Source: Bizionia paragorgiae
Lineage (GTDB): Bacteria > Bacteroidota > Bacteroidia > Flavobacteriales > Flavobacteriaceae
Direction of reading: 5' to 3'
NCBI RefSeq assembly: GCF_900107625.1
Contig: NZ_FNQK01000010.1
Coordinates: 84,570-148,569 of the forward strand
DNA length: 64,000 nucleotides
Positions 43,598 through 55,000 of the stretch are shown here, in pieces (within the stretch, counting starts at the first letter, position 1; every line of letters begins with the position of its first letter). The notes under the pieces were generated by a model that saw only the letters and a list, made by a program, of their open reading frames with translations, was not told the DNA's origin and did no database searches. Both the position numbers and the translations under genes were made by a program.

Positions 43598-44500
43598 TTA
43601 CTTTGCCAATTCCATAAAGGTATCTTCAATAGTTGCTACAGTTTTATCTATGTGTATGTTCGATAAATTTTTAGTTTCTAAAAACGTTTTTAAGTCTTCT
43701 GGATTAAATTCTGTTCTACTATCTGTATAGTGCACAAATTCACCAAAAGGATACACACTATGATTGTACTCATAATCCTTTAAACTGAGAATTAATTGAT
43801 ACATATTATTAGCACTTACATTATAAATCTGCTTTGGATAGTGGGCTACAATTGCTTCCGGTGTATCAATCTCTAAAATTTCGCCATCTTGAATCAGTGC
43901 AATACGATCACATAAAGCAGCTTCATCCATATAAGGAGTCGATACTAAAATGGTAATACCTTTTAACTGTAATCGCTTTAGCATTTCCCAAAATTCTTTT
44001 CGTGATACTGGATCCACTCCTGTGGTGGGTTCATCTAAAAACAGCACTTTAGGTTTATGAATCAATGCACAGCATAAAGCCAATTTTTGTTTCATTCCAC
44101 CAGACAATTTTCCTGCACGACGGTCTTTAAAAGGTTCTATTTGTACATAGATATCTTTTATCAATTCGTAGTTTTCTTCAATGGTTGTCCCGAAAATAGT
44201 GGCAAAAAATTCTAAATTTTCTTCTATCGTTAAATCTTGATATAAAGAGAATTTCCCCGGCATATAACCAACACTATTTCTTATGCTTTTGTATTCTGAA
44301 ACTACATCGTAACCAGCAACAGTTGCAGTACCTTCGTCTGCAAATAGGAGGGTAGTCAAAATCCTAAATAGTGTTGTTTTACCAGCACCATCAGGACCTA
44401 TAATACCAAAAAGCTCACCTTTTTTTACTTCAAAAGAAATGTCTTGTAAAGCATTTACTTTTTTATAGGACTTATTGATATGACTGACTGATATTCCCAT
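43598..44500 (-). CDS. ABC transporter ATPase, first nucleotide-binding domain (YbhF N-half-like)
   Basis: A 300-residue ATPase with Walker A GPDGAGKTT, an intact signature LSGGM (residues 132-136) and Walker B VLFLDEPTTG. At the H-loop, LVSTPYMDEA has proline (Pro189) in place of the switch histidine. After the ATPase core there is a C-terminal extension of about 90 residues. Together with the 42782-43510 ATPase this makes one complete and one degenerate ATP site. Its start abuts the lipoprotein stop. Confidence 0.93.
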   Translation of the reverse strand: MGISVSHINKSYKKVNALQDISFEVKKGELFGIIGPDGAGKTTLFRILTTLLFADEGTATVAGYDVVSEYKSIRNSVGYMPGKFSLYQDLTIEENLEFFATIFGTTIEENYELIKDIYVQIEPFKDRRAGKLSGGMKQKLALCCALIHKPKVLFLDEPTTGVDPVSRKEFWEMLKRLQLKGITILVSTPYMDEAALCDRIALIQDGEILEIDTPEAIVAHYPKQIYNVSANNMYQLILSLKDYEYNHSVYPFGEFVHYTDSRTEFNPEDLKTFLETKNLSNIHIDKTVATIEDTFMELAK

Positions 44501-44989
44501 TTATTTAAAATAATCAGAATAGGCATTAATATTTTCCTCAATACTATTGGTGATTTTCGCGGCATCTTCAACTGTTTCAGTTTTTAAAAGCGCATTAATC
44601 TTTTCAATTAATGGGTGAAGCCAAACATGCAGGTTGTCATGTGACGCTCCTTTCATAGTACAATTTTTTACTAAAAAATTTTTCTGTTCATTAAGTTGTT
44701 CGGCTAGCTTATGAAACTCTTCTAAGGTACTTGGAGTCACCGAGTTTATAGTGTTTTCAAGATTTTTTACGCCTTCATTAGTGGTGTCATCAGCTTGCCA
44801 TTTCTCACCATTATCTTTTTGAATTTCGTTTACCCAAGCATTAGCATAAACCCCTGAAGCATCGTGGCCCTCATGATCGTTATGGATCTCAGCAGAATGC
44901 TCAACTGATTCTGTTTTTGTGTCTTGACTTTTACTGTCTTTACAGCCTACAAAAGCCAATAGGCTTAATGTTAAAATTACATGTTTCAT
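44501..44989 (-). CDS. His-rich lipoprotein of the efflux operon
   Basis: A 162-residue lipoprotein: signal with lipobox FVGC (Cys16), then a His/Asp-rich stretch (SVEHSAEIHNDHEGHDASG) and a helical C-terminal domain with NCTMKGASHDNLHVWLHPL. The histidines, methionine and cysteine suggest a metal- or haem-binding periplasmic protein, but this is inference. I do not know of this gene in E. coli ybh operons. It lies 11 bases after HlyD and abuts the first ATPase gene. Confidence 0.75.
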   Translation of the reverse strand: MKHVILTLSLLAFVGCKDSKSQDTKTESVEHSAEIHNDHEGHDASGVYANAWVNEIQKDNGEKWQADDTTNEGVKNLENTINSVTPSTLEEFHKLAEQLNEQKNFLVKNCTMKGASHDNLHVWLHPLIEKINALLKTETVEDAAKITNSIEENINAYSDYFK

Positions 44990-45000
44990 TGTTTTGGATT

Positions 45001-45909
45001 TTATTGATTATTATTGTTTGAATTGTTTAACCATAGTTCTGCGGGCATTCCTATTTTTAGACTGCCATCATTTATCACATCCACTTTTACGGCATAAACA
45101 AGAGCCACTCGCTCTTCTTTGGTTTGAATGATTTTTGGTGTGAATTCAGCTTCCGAAGCAATCCAACTAATTGTACCTTTATAGGTTTTCATGTCTTCTG
45201 CATCGTCAATTTTTACAGTTACTTCTTGACCAATTTTTATAGTGGCTAATTGCGTTTCACTGATATACACTCGCAAGTGCATCGTACTTAAATCGGCAAT
45301 TTTATATAATGGTTTACCAAAAGCAGTGATTTCATTTGGTTCAGCGTATTTGGTTAAAACTGTTCCATTTACAGGATTTATGATTTTGCTTTTTTGAATT
45401 TGATCGTCAATTTGTTTGACTTGAACATCAATAGATTTTAACTCATTTACAACAGGTGCGTTTTGAATTTCTATACTTCTAATTTGGTTTTTTATGACAT
45501 CTATTTCGCCAGAAACGTCATCCCATTGTTTTTGTGTTCCTGCGTTATCTTTTATTAAGTTTTCAGTCCGTAATTTATTGATCTTTGCCGTTTTTAATTT
45601 TGAATTTAAAACTGCTATTTGAGACAATACACCTTTAGATTTTGAGCTAATCACAGATTTAGCCACTTCTAATTGTTCGCGTTTTAATGCTAACGGAATG
45701 GTATCGATGTAACCTATTAATTTGCTTACTTCAAGTTGATCTCCTTCGTTGATATCAAACTGCATTAGTTTTCCATTATTTTCAGCTGATATAGTAATTT
45801 CTGTTGCTTCAAAATTTCCGTAACCATCTGCTTTATCGTTGTTATTTCCACAGGACAAGAAGCTTGTGCTTATTATGGTTAATGCTAATATGTAGTTTGT
45901 GTGTTTCAT
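45001..45909 (-). CDS. HlyD/YbhG-type periplasmic adaptor
   Basis: A 302-residue membrane-fusion protein with a lipoprotein-like signal (STSFLSCGNN, Cys20). The lipoyl-like halves (EATEITISAENNGKLMQFDINEGDQL and GTVLTKYAEPNEITAFGKPLYKI) flank a long coiled-coil hairpin (residues 75-170), followed by the beta-barrel domain. It should link the inner-membrane ABC complex to the TolC-like channel. It precedes the lipoprotein by 11 bases and lies 127 bases after the TolC gene; a palindromic element fills that gap. Confidence 0.94.
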   Translation of the reverse strand: MKHTNYILALTIISTSFLSCGNNNDKADGYGNFEATEITISAENNGKLMQFDINEGDQLEVSKLIGYIDTIPLALKREQLEVAKSVISSKSKGVLSQIAVLNSKLKTAKINKLRTENLIKDNAGTQKQWDDVSGEIDVIKNQIRSIEIQNAPVVNELKSIDVQVKQIDDQIQKSKIINPVNGTVLTKYAEPNEITAFGKPLYKIADLSTMHLRVYISETQLATIKIGQEVTVKIDDAEDMKTYKGTISWIASEAEFTPKIIQTKEERVALVYAVKVDVINDGSLKIGMPAELWLNNSNNNNQ

Positions 45910-45925
45910 GTTTCGTATTTTTATT

Positions 45926-46028
45926 TCCGGCAGATCACTCAGATTTTCGCAGATTTTTTGCTTTTATTTTTCTGCGCGTATCCGCAACCCGAGCAACTGC
46001 GAACTGGCGAAGCAAAATCTGTGAGAAA
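45926..46028. repeat. Palindromic intergenic element (copy 3)
   Basis: Arms of the CGCAGATTTT / AAAATCTGTGAG type flank a 45-base centre between the tolC-like and hlyD-like genes. The pattern resembles the two elements in the ATPase-permease gap (42490-42780). Confidence 0.55.
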
Positions 46029-46036
46029 CATTTTTA

Positions 46037-47284
46037 TTATCCTTTAATAACCTTATAGTTAGCTTTTGCCAATTGTAATTGAATTTTATGCTTAAGCAAC
46101 GTGTTTTCAGCTTCGTATAAATTGGTTAATTCTGTAATGTATGCTGAAGACGTAATTACTCCGTTTTTAAGTTGTGAATCTGCAGACTTCAAGATTTCCT
46201 TTCTAAGCTTGATGATCTCTAAATCGGAAGAAATAAAACGTTCTATTTTATCCATTTCGTTGATTTGCTGATTCAGAGCTATGTTTGTTTTTAATGCAAA
46301 GGTTTCCACCTCCGAGTCTATAATATCCTTATTAATAGCCACGGATTGTCGCTGTTTTTTATTGGAACTCCAATCGAATACACTCCAATTTAATTTAATA
46401 CCCGCCGTATAAAAGGCTTGAAAAGAATTATCTAGCATATTCAGTCCTGGATTACCATAGCCTCCAGTTGCAAAAGCGAGTAATTTTGGTGCGTTTTGCT
46501 TAGCGATTAAGGCTTCACTACGTTCAATTTCCTCCCTTTTAAGCTGAAACAAGTCCAATTCTGGTCTGTTAATCTCCGTTTGTAACACGGTGTTAACTAT
46601 AGGGTTTTGAAAGAGGATTGCATGATCTAAAGATTGTCCAATACTACTCGAAAGTGTTTCAATTAATGCTATTCTATTACTTTCAGCCTCATCAAATTGC
46701 TGACTTAATTTTAATAATTCGGCTTCGAGAACTTTATCTGATGTCGGCAGAATAACACCATACTTTATACCAGACTGTACTTCTTTAAGTTTAGCCAATA
46801 ATTGAGTTTGTTTTGACTCTAGTAATAAGTAAGTTTCCTGGCTTAGTAAAATAGAAAAATAGAGTTGATTTATTTGTTGTTTTAATTGATATAAATTTAC
46901 CTCAACCTGTTTTTGCTTGGTTTTAGTTTGAGCTGATTTTAAGTTTAAACTTGCGCCTGTTGTTCCTCCATTATAGAGGAGTTGATTTACAGAAATGGTA
47001 GCGCGGTACTGGTCCTTATTCACACCTTCAAATGTCGTAATAGGAAGGGGTAATTCGATAACATCTGATTGATAAGTGGCTTGAGCATCTAAATGAATTT
47101 GAGGCCGTCTTACGTTAGAAATCACTTCGGTATCCAATGTGTTCTGTTTCTCAAACAACTGAATTTGTTTTGCTAAGGGATAATTTTGAAACATTAACCT
47201 ATAACATTCATCTAAAGTGATGCTTTCTTGTCCAACAGTAGACCCGGTTATTAAAACTGAAAGAATAATTATGATGCGTTTCAT
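46037..47284 (-). CDS. TolC-family outer-membrane efflux channel
   Basis: A 415-residue outer-membrane factor with a signal peptide (about residues 1-19, ending VGQ) and two related halves of long helices with short beta segments: SITLDECYRLMFQNYPLAKQIQLFEKQN at the start and GIKLNWSVFDWSSNKKQRQSV in the second half. It would provide the trimeric exit duct. Its start codon is one base from the TetR stop, so the two are coupled. Confidence 0.94.
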   Translation of the reverse strand: MKRIIIILSVLITGSTVGQESITLDECYRLMFQNYPLAKQIQLFEKQNTLDTEVISNVRRPQIHLDAQATYQSDVIELPLPITTFEGVNKDQYRATISVNQLLYNGGTTGASLNLKSAQTKTKQKQVEVNLYQLKQQINQLYFSILLSQETYLLLESKQTQLLAKLKEVQSGIKYGVILPTSDKVLEAELLKLSQQFDEAESNRIALIETLSSSIGQSLDHAILFQNPIVNTVLQTEINRPELDLFQLKREEIERSEALIAKQNAPKLLAFATGGYGNPGLNMLDNSFQAFYTAGIKLNWSVFDWSSNKKQRQSVAINKDIIDSEVETFALKTNIALNQQINEMDKIERFISSDLEIIKLRKEILKSADSQLKNGVITSSAYITELTNLYEAENTLLKHKIQLQLAKANYKVIKG

Positions 47285-47285
47285 A

Positions 47286-47900
47286 TTAATGTTTCTTTAT
47301 AGAATTAATAATAAAGTCTACAACTGCAGTTTTTCGTTGATCTACAAAAGTTTTATAAGATTTCTCGTCTTGATTAGCAAATGCTTTTATTAAGGGTTTT
47401 CCTATAAATGGAAATATATTTAAAGCTAAAATGTTTACAAATAACTGATCGGCATCAATAGGTATAATACGACCTTTCGTTATCTCTTCATTTACTTTTA
47501 GTCTAAACTTATCCAGTGTAGGAAAACCTGTGGTTTCTTTAAGTTTTTCAATAAAATTTTCATTCCTATTAAGTTCTTGAATAATAAAATTTGGCAAATA
47601 GGGGTGTTTCAACATAAACGTATTATAATCGACAGTAAAATTTGTGATTTTAACGCTAAGTGAAGAGTCATCATTTAGAATAGCATTTAATTGTGGTGCT
47701 AACAATGAAAAGGCATTCTTAAAAACAGCTTCGAATAATAATTGCTTACTTCTAAAATAATAATGAAGCATAGCCTTATTAATCCCTGCTGTATCAGCAA
47801 TTTCTTGCATACGAGCACCATCCATACCTTTAGATTGAAACACTGTTTTTGCGGCCTCTAATATCTGTACCTCTGTATTTTTATCTTTTTTTTTCGACAT
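47286..47900 (-). CDS. TetR/AcrR-family regulator of the efflux operon (CecR-like)
   Basis: A 204-residue repressor: helix-turn-helix in EVQILEAAKTVFQSKGMDGARMQEIADTAGINKAMLHYYFRSKQLLF, then a helical effector domain. I chose ATG 47900 (MSKKKDK) over the in-frame ATG 47933, because the latter would lie upstream of the inferred transcription start and inside the promoter region. The operator is right at the start of the transcript. E. coli YbiH/CecR has the same relation to ybhGFSR, so a role in the export of drugs or surfactants is likely. Confidence 0.92.
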   Translation of the reverse strand: MSKKKDKNTEVQILEAAKTVFQSKGMDGARMQEIADTAGINKAMLHYYFRSKQLLFEAVFKNAFSLLAPQLNAILNDDSSLSVKITNFTVDYNTFMLKHPYLPNFIIQELNRNENFIEKLKETTGFPTLDKFRLKVNEEITKGRIIPIDADQLFVNILALNIFPFIGKPLIKAFANQDEKSYKTFVDQRKTAVVDFIINSIKKH

Positions 47901-47914
47901 TTTAACTATAAGGT

Positions 47915-47938
47915 TTAACCAGTTGGTTAACAAATATA
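47915..47938 (-). promoter_or_regulatory. Promoter and operator of the efflux operon
   Basis: Minus strand -7 box TATATTTG at 47931-47938, an exact TAnnTTTG match, directly followed by the palindrome TTAACCA-GT-TGGTTAA at 47915-47930, which would cover the transcription start. This is a convincing TetR-family autoregulation site. Confidence 0.65.
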
Positions 47939-48006
47939 ACTAAAATTAGATAAAGAAGCACATAATATTGTTGATTTATAAAGGGTTATAAAATTATGGA
48001 TAAAAA

Positions 48007-48042
48007 AAAAGCATTTACAAAAGTGGCTCTGTAAATGCTTTT
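48007..48042 (-). terminator. Intrinsic terminator of the sprB-sprF-like operon
   Basis: A 13-pair stem (48007-48019 with 48030-48042) and a T-run on the minus strand, 23 bases after the stop codon of the PorP/SprF gene. Confidence 0.88.
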
Positions 48043-48064
48043 AAATTGTATTTAAGTAAAGCGG

Positions 48065-49063
48065 TTAATTGTGTCCAGCATTCCTATATCTGGTCCAACT
48101 TGTACCTTGAGTACAAGGACAGTCACTAATACCCTGTAAGAAATCAATACCTATAGTAATAGCATGTGTTCCAGAGTTAAAGGGAGCCAAATCATTCATT
48201 GTTACTTGGTATGAATACGCAAAATAAAAGTTGTTTTTCATTATACCTGCCATTGGTCCTAAATTAAGAGGTTTTAGTGCTTGATCATTTAAAAAACGGT
48301 ATGACCCACCAATCCAATAATAGTCGCCAGCTTTATTATACTTTCTATACTTTAAGTTAATATCGGTACTTGATCTCCCATCACTGTTATATCGTTGATA
48401 AAACACAGAAGGTTCAAACTCCGTATTACTCATGCTTTGACTTTTAATAACGTAACCTGCATACCCTTGAAAATTTAACAATTTACTTGGCTCTATACCT
48501 GTAAAGGCATCAATATCTTTCTCGAGGATGTTATTTGCATTAAAACTAAAATAAAACATTTTATTACGATACAACACTCCAACATCGAAGTTGTTATTAG
48601 AAATCGAACGATCATCGCGTACATTAGGGTCCACAATAGGCATGTCGTCGTTCCCTCTAAAGTTCTCAGTATCGATTCTAAAACTATTCAGGTTATACGA
48701 AAGTCCAAAAGATAAATACTGTCTAGATTTAAAATCTAAAATAATATGATGTGCAAAGGACATTTTAACCCCTTTTTGGCGTGTGTTACCGTTCTTATCA
48801 TTGTACAGTGATATTCCAACACCAGTTTGATTAGCAATCCTAAAATCGGCGTATAACGCTTGGTTACTAGGTGCATTTTTAATACCTACCCATTGGGTTA
48901 ACCCGTTGGCTCTAATTCTTAAATTATCTCCAATTCCAGCATAAGTAGGAGAGATTATAAAATCGTTATCTGCCAAGTACTGAGTAAATACCGGTAAGTT
49001 TAATTCTTGTCCATAACTAAGAGAAGAGATAAAAAGAACGATATAAAGTGCGAATTTTTTCAT
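48065..49063 (-). CDS. PorP/SprF family type IX secretion membrane protein
   Basis: A 332-residue outer-membrane beta-barrel-like protein with a signal peptide (residues 1-18, ending SYG before QELN) and the PorP/SprF features LPVFTQYLADNDFIISPTYAGI and GVGISLYNDKNGNTRQKGV. SprF-type partners help export or anchor T9SS type B adhesins. It follows the giant adhesin gene by 34 bases and precedes a terminator, so the two are an operon, as in the sprB-sprF arrangement of gliding flavobacteria. Confidence 0.94.
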   Translation of the reverse strand: MKKFALYIVLFISSLSYGQELNLPVFTQYLADNDFIISPTYAGIGDNLRIRANGLTQWVGIKNAPSNQALYADFRIANQTGVGISLYNDKNGNTRQKGVKMSFAHHIILDFKSRQYLSFGLSYNLNSFRIDTENFRGNDDMPIVDPNVRDDRSISNNNFDVGVLYRNKMFYFSFNANNILEKDIDAFTGIEPSKLLNFQGYAGYVIKSQSMSNTEFEPSVFYQRYNSDGRSSTDINLKYRKYNKAGDYYWIGGSYRFLNDQALKPLNLGPMAGIMKNNFYFAYSYQVTMNDLAPFNSGTHAITIGIDFLQGISDCPCTQGTSWTRYRNAGHN

Positions 49064-49097
49064 TTGACTTATGTTTTTTTTAATGCTTTAGGGCTAA

Positions 49098-52000
49098 TTA
49101 TCTGTATAATGTGAAATGTCCAACATATTCTTTATCTAAAAGTTGGCTATTGGTTTTCACTACATACCAATAATCTCCTGTAGGTAACTCGGTTCCGTTA
49201 TACGTTCCATCCCAGTATTCTCCTACTTGTAAAGTCGCCACTTTCCTTCCGTAACGATCAAAAATATCAAACGTTAAGTTCGGAAAATCTTCTGCACATC
49301 CTGGAGCCCAAGTATCAGCAATACCATCATTATTTGGTGTAAAGTAATTTGACATACAAGGTCCAACAATATTAATTTCTATTGCTGCTTCGGCTAGACA
49401 ACCTGCGCTATCTATCACCGTTACATAATATGTACCTGTTTGCGTTACCATAAATGAATTGTTAGAACCGTAAGTACCGTTGTTTATTGAGAACTCATAG
49501 TCTCCAGTACCACCTGTAGCTGTTGCCACAATTTCTCCTGGTTCACTTCCTTCATTTAAAATTAAGCTTAGTGGTTGATAATTTTGAACCACAAAGAAGT
49601 CTGTATTCTGAATACATCCATTGTCATGTTTAACATCAATATAGTGATTAGTACCTGCTGGTACATTAGTAAACACATTACTCGCTTGGTAAGGACCTCC
49701 ATCAAGAGCATATTCTAATAATGAAGTGTCTGTATTACTGTCATCAACATATACTGTAACTGTATTAGTTAAACTATTTCCAACGCAACTAAATTCAACC
49801 TCTACTGTTGGATTTATGGTAACTGCTTCTGGGAATGGAATGTACCACTCAGACTCACAACCTTCGGCATCACGAACATAAACAATATGATCACCGCCAC
49901 TTAATCCTGTAAATTCAAATAGTGTTTGTGTAGATCCTCCCGTAGTATAAACCCCTTCACTATCATCTAAACTTACACTATACGGTAAACTACCACCAGC
50001 AATATCAACGCTAAACTCACCATCTCCTTCACCAGCACATAATTCTGCAAAGATTGAATTAGGAGTAATATCTAGAGTTACTGGAATCGGCTCAGTAATT
50101 GTAAAGTCGAAAGTAATATAACACCCTAAGACATCTTGAACAATAACAGTATAATCACCAGGTGCTAGGTTTTCAAACACATTAGTTTCGAAAAACTGAT
50201 TTAACTGTGGTGAAATCGCATATTTAATAATTCCTGTTCCTCCACTTGCTATAATTTCTAAGATCCCATTATTGCTACCACTACATGTTACATCCGACAC
50301 GTTAAAGCTAGCTGTTAAAGGTTCTGAAGGTTCCGTGATAGAAATGGTAGCTGAATTTGCTATACAATCTTCACTCACCACATGAACAACATAATCTCCT
50401 GCGAACAAGCCGGTAAATACACCCGGACTATCTTGAGTCGCATTTATGGTATTTCCATTTGTGTCCTCAAGTGTGTATACATAGTTTCCTAATCCACCTT
50501 GAGCAGACGCCACAATACTACCATTATTATCACCAGAACAGTTTATCGTTGTCGTTGATGCCTCTAAAGCAACTACCAATTCTTCTAAAGGATCGATGGT
50601 TATTTCGTTTGAAACATAAATTTCACAACCATTGGCGTCTCTAACGTAGTATTGATGCATACCATGAGGTACTGGGAATGTTATTGTATTATTAAACGTT
50701 CCTAATGTGGTATTAAAAGTACTCGTATCACTATAAGTATAAGGTGCAACACCTCCAGTAGCTGTTAATGTTAAAGTAGACTCAACAGCACAACTTTGAG
50801 TCGTAGTTGTTACTAGGCTTGCTTCAATTTGGGCAGGTTGGTCTATAACAATATTTGCAGATGAGAACTCACAGTTGTATCCATCGGTAATAGTAATAGA
50901 GTAGGTTCCCGCAGCTAAATTATTAAACACATTTGAAGACTGAGGTCCTGATGAGCTTGGTGTTGGTGCAATAGTGTTTAACACATAAGTATAGTTACTA
51001 CCTTGACCACCTGTTACGTTTTCTATAGTTATACTCGCATCTTGATCACCAAAACACAATAACATGGTAGAACTTGGTATAAATGTTGCATTAATAGGCG
51101 TTGGTACCTCTAGAGTAACATCTGCCGAAGCAATACAGCCTGAAGTATCTCTAACATTTACCGTGTACGTTCCTGCGGCTAAGTTTGAGAAGAAACTATT
51201 AGGAGAGTATGGTTCAACAACTGCGCCTCCAAGCAACAATTCATACTCATAAGTTGTACTCCATCCGCCGGTCGCAATTGCTTCTATTGACCCTATATTA
51301 TTGTCACACGTCACACTAGACGCTTCCGTAGCGCTAACAGATAATTCTGCCGTAGGCCTTGTAATTGTAAAGCTCTTAACAACTGTACAGAACGGATTAG
51401 TATCTGCCGTTGCCGTAATGGTATATGTACCACCCAATAATCCTGCAATGGTAATAGGACCGGCATTTGGTGCTGTGTCGGTCACAACTGCAGTACCTGC
51501 TTCATCAGTAATTGTATAAGTAAACGGTCCTGCTTGATCTGGATTCGTTCCTGAAATTACTAAATCTACGAATGTTATGTTTACACTACCATCGGTATCA
51601 TTAAAACATGTCACATCAATTACAGAATCTACAATAAGATCAAAAGTATTAGGATTGTTTACATAGTGAACAGTTTCTAGACTACACCCGGTATCTAAAT
51701 TAGTTACTGTAACAATATAGTTTCCTATATCTAACCCTGTAAAATTTCCAGTAGTATTAGTCTCACTATATACCCCTCCAGTTGTCGCTCCAACAACATC
51801 TTCTAAGGTATACTCTAAGTTCGTTGGAGTCCCTCCGGTAGTATTCGCCGTCACTGAAATAGATTCCAAGTTTGTACATGTTATTTCAGTTGTAACATTA
51901 ACATCTAGTGACTCTAAATTGATAAACGGAGTAACCGTAATCGCTGTGGCTGTACTACCAACACATCCTGCATCGTCATACACATTAATAGTAAATGTAC

Positions 52001-55000
52001 CACCTGTAGAATCCGCTTCTGTATACGTATTAGAACTTCCTGATTGAACAACTACACCGTTTTCGATAAACTCGTAAATAGGATACACACCTGAACCACC
52101 TGTTATCGTATTCACAGTAATTGTAGCATAATTAATCGCATTACCTGAAGCACATTCATATTGTGTTACGATCGGATCAGAGACTATTATAATATCAGGC
52201 TCAGAAACTGTTATCGTTTCAGTAGTAATACAATTTTTTCCTGAAGTTACTTGAACCGTATAAGTTCCTACCGCTAGACCTGTAAAAATATTTGAGGTTT
52301 GTGGTGCAACCGTGATTGGTGCAGTAATTTCGTAAGTATATACCGGATTATCGTTACTTGCTGGTAAGGTAACTGTGATGATACCATCACTGCCTCCGTT
52401 ACATGTAACATCGCTAGCCGCCAATGTAAAGCTTACCGGTGTCGCTGGGTCTAATGTTATAGTTACATCTTTTGTACAATTAGAAGTTGTATCTGTAATC
52501 GTAACATCATAAGTCCCCGATGGTACACCAGAAAATACATTTCCAGTTAAAGTTACCGAAGCTGGACTTGGGTTTATCGCGTAAGCATAATTTCCTGTTC
52601 CTCCAAATCCTAAAACGGTAATCTCTCCATCATCATCCGAACAACTTGGTGCTGCATAATCTAAAGTTAATCCTATAGGATCTTCAATAGTATATGTTAT
52701 TGTGTTAGTACATCCGTTGGCATCTTTAACTGTAATGTTATAGGTACCCGAAGCAGTAACTGTAAATGTTGGACTTGATTGGAATCCATTTCCTATACTA
52801 TAAGTATAAGGCGCGATTCCGGTAGCTACATTTACTGTAAAACTATAATCGTTAGCTCCACTAATACATGGCGAGCCTGTAACTGATAGTCCTGTAGGAA
52901 TAGGATCAGTATCTATAGTAATAGTCAATGGCGTAGTTATTACACAACCATTTGCATCTTGAACATAAACATCCCAAACCGTAGATACAGCAGGATCTAA
53001 AACAGCGGTATTAGAACTAGAATACGTCCCTGCTGGAGAACCACTCACGACAAAAGAATAGGTGTATGCACCCGTTCCTCCTGAAGCAGTTACACTAACT
53101 TCCGCACCGCTATTACAATTTGCATTAACCATCGCATCAAGTATTAAGTCTAAAGGTGCTGGTTGTGAAACAGCGATTGAAGCAGTCGCTGTACAGCCTG
53201 TAGTTTCATCGGTAATAACAATGGTTTGCGTACTTGCAGCTGTAATACCTGTTACAGAAACTGTTGGATTTGTTTGTCCTGTTACTGCTGTAGCTCCATT
53301 AATAGAGTAGCTGTATGTTCCTGTGAAATGGGTTACAGTAAACACTACTTCTCCATCGGTTCCTGGATTACAGTTTACATCACTCTCAAGTTGTCCAGTA
53401 ACCAAAATATTATCTACATCTTCTATAGTGTATAATTCTTGATATGAACACCCGTTAGCATCGGTAACTAAAAACGTATAATCGCCAACCGGTAATCCTG
53501 TGAAGACACCACTTGTAGCTCCCGATGTATTTGTTGTTGCACTTGCAGGGGCTAGAATTTCGTAACTTAAAGTACCGACTCCGCCAGTTGTTGTTAATGT
53601 AACATCACTTGTACTCACTAAACAAGTAATTGGAGTAGAGGTAAACTCTAAATCTGTAGGTGGATCTAAAGGATCGATCATTACTGATCCTGAAAATAGA
53701 CAGCCATTCGCATCTTTAACACCGTAGTTTACGGTTTGAACCGCACCATTATTATTAACGGTGAATGTATTTGATGTAGAGTAACCCGTACCATTAAAGT
53801 TATAGCTATACGGCGAGGTGCCACCTGAAGCCGTAACTGTAATAACAGTTGCTATATCACACGTTGTATTCGTTGAAATAGAATCTGTAGCTGTTAATAG
53901 CACTGGTTCATTAATAGTAATCGGTCCGTTTGAAACAGTACATTCATAAGCATCTATAACAGTTACTGTATAAGTCCCTTGAGCTAGTCCTGTAAACACG
54001 TTTGACGTTTGTGGTGTTCCTGCATCTAATTGATACGTAAAAGGACCTGTTGCCGACGTTGTTGTTATTGTAATTGTTCCGTCACTACCACCATTACAGC
54101 TCACATCTGTTTGAGAGGTTGTAAATGTTGTTGTAGGAATTGGGTCTAAAACATAAGTTGTAGTCGTCTCACAACCTTGAGCATCTGTAACACTAAACAT
54201 ATACGAACCAGCGGTTGTCGCCGTATATACGTTAGTCGCCATAGGCGTATATGTTGTACCACCGTCTGTAGACACTTCGTAAGTATAAGAAGTTGTATCT
54301 CCACCAGATGCTGTTAATGTAATTTCGGCATCGGGAGTTACAGTACAATCTAAACCATTTGTTAGGTTAGCACTTAATACCAACTGAGAATTAACTACGA
54401 ATGGAGTAGAAGCTACACAACCATTACCATCTTGTATGTATAAGGTGTGTGTACCTGGGGTAGAAATTGTAAAGTTCGGATTAGACACAAAAGTAGTTCC
54501 ATTAATGCTGTATAACGGAGTCCCAATGGATACACTTCCTGTGATTGTTACAGGTATAGGGTTACCATCATAACATGGCGCAGTCTGCGGATCGATTATT
54601 GGCTCGGCATCTTTTGTTAAAGTCACATCTACCTCTCTAATACATCCATATGCATCCATAGCATATACCGTATAAACATCAGCCGGTACTGTAAATGTAT
54701 TTGGTGTTGCCCATCCTGGACTAGTTGCTACAGGAGTAGGATCTGATGCTAGTAAAATTTGATACTGGTATGGTGCTGTACCATCACTACCAACGGCACT
54801 TATTACTCCTAAATCGTTACAGTTTTCATTTAACGTTACCGAAGCTGCTAGGTTAAAATCTATTGCCGACTCTGTAATATTAAACGGTGCTGTAACTATA
54901 CTACAACCGGCATTAGTACCAGAAGTTTCTGTGATAAGCACAAAATAATTACCAAAATCTAACGTACCTAATTCGGTTATAGTAATTGAACCACCTGCTG

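Noticed and set aside
42474..46035. Palindromic spacers read as an insertion sequence or a CRISPR array
   Set aside because: No transposase frame, no target-site duplication that I can see, and the repeats are inverted and irregularly spaced rather than direct with regular spacers.
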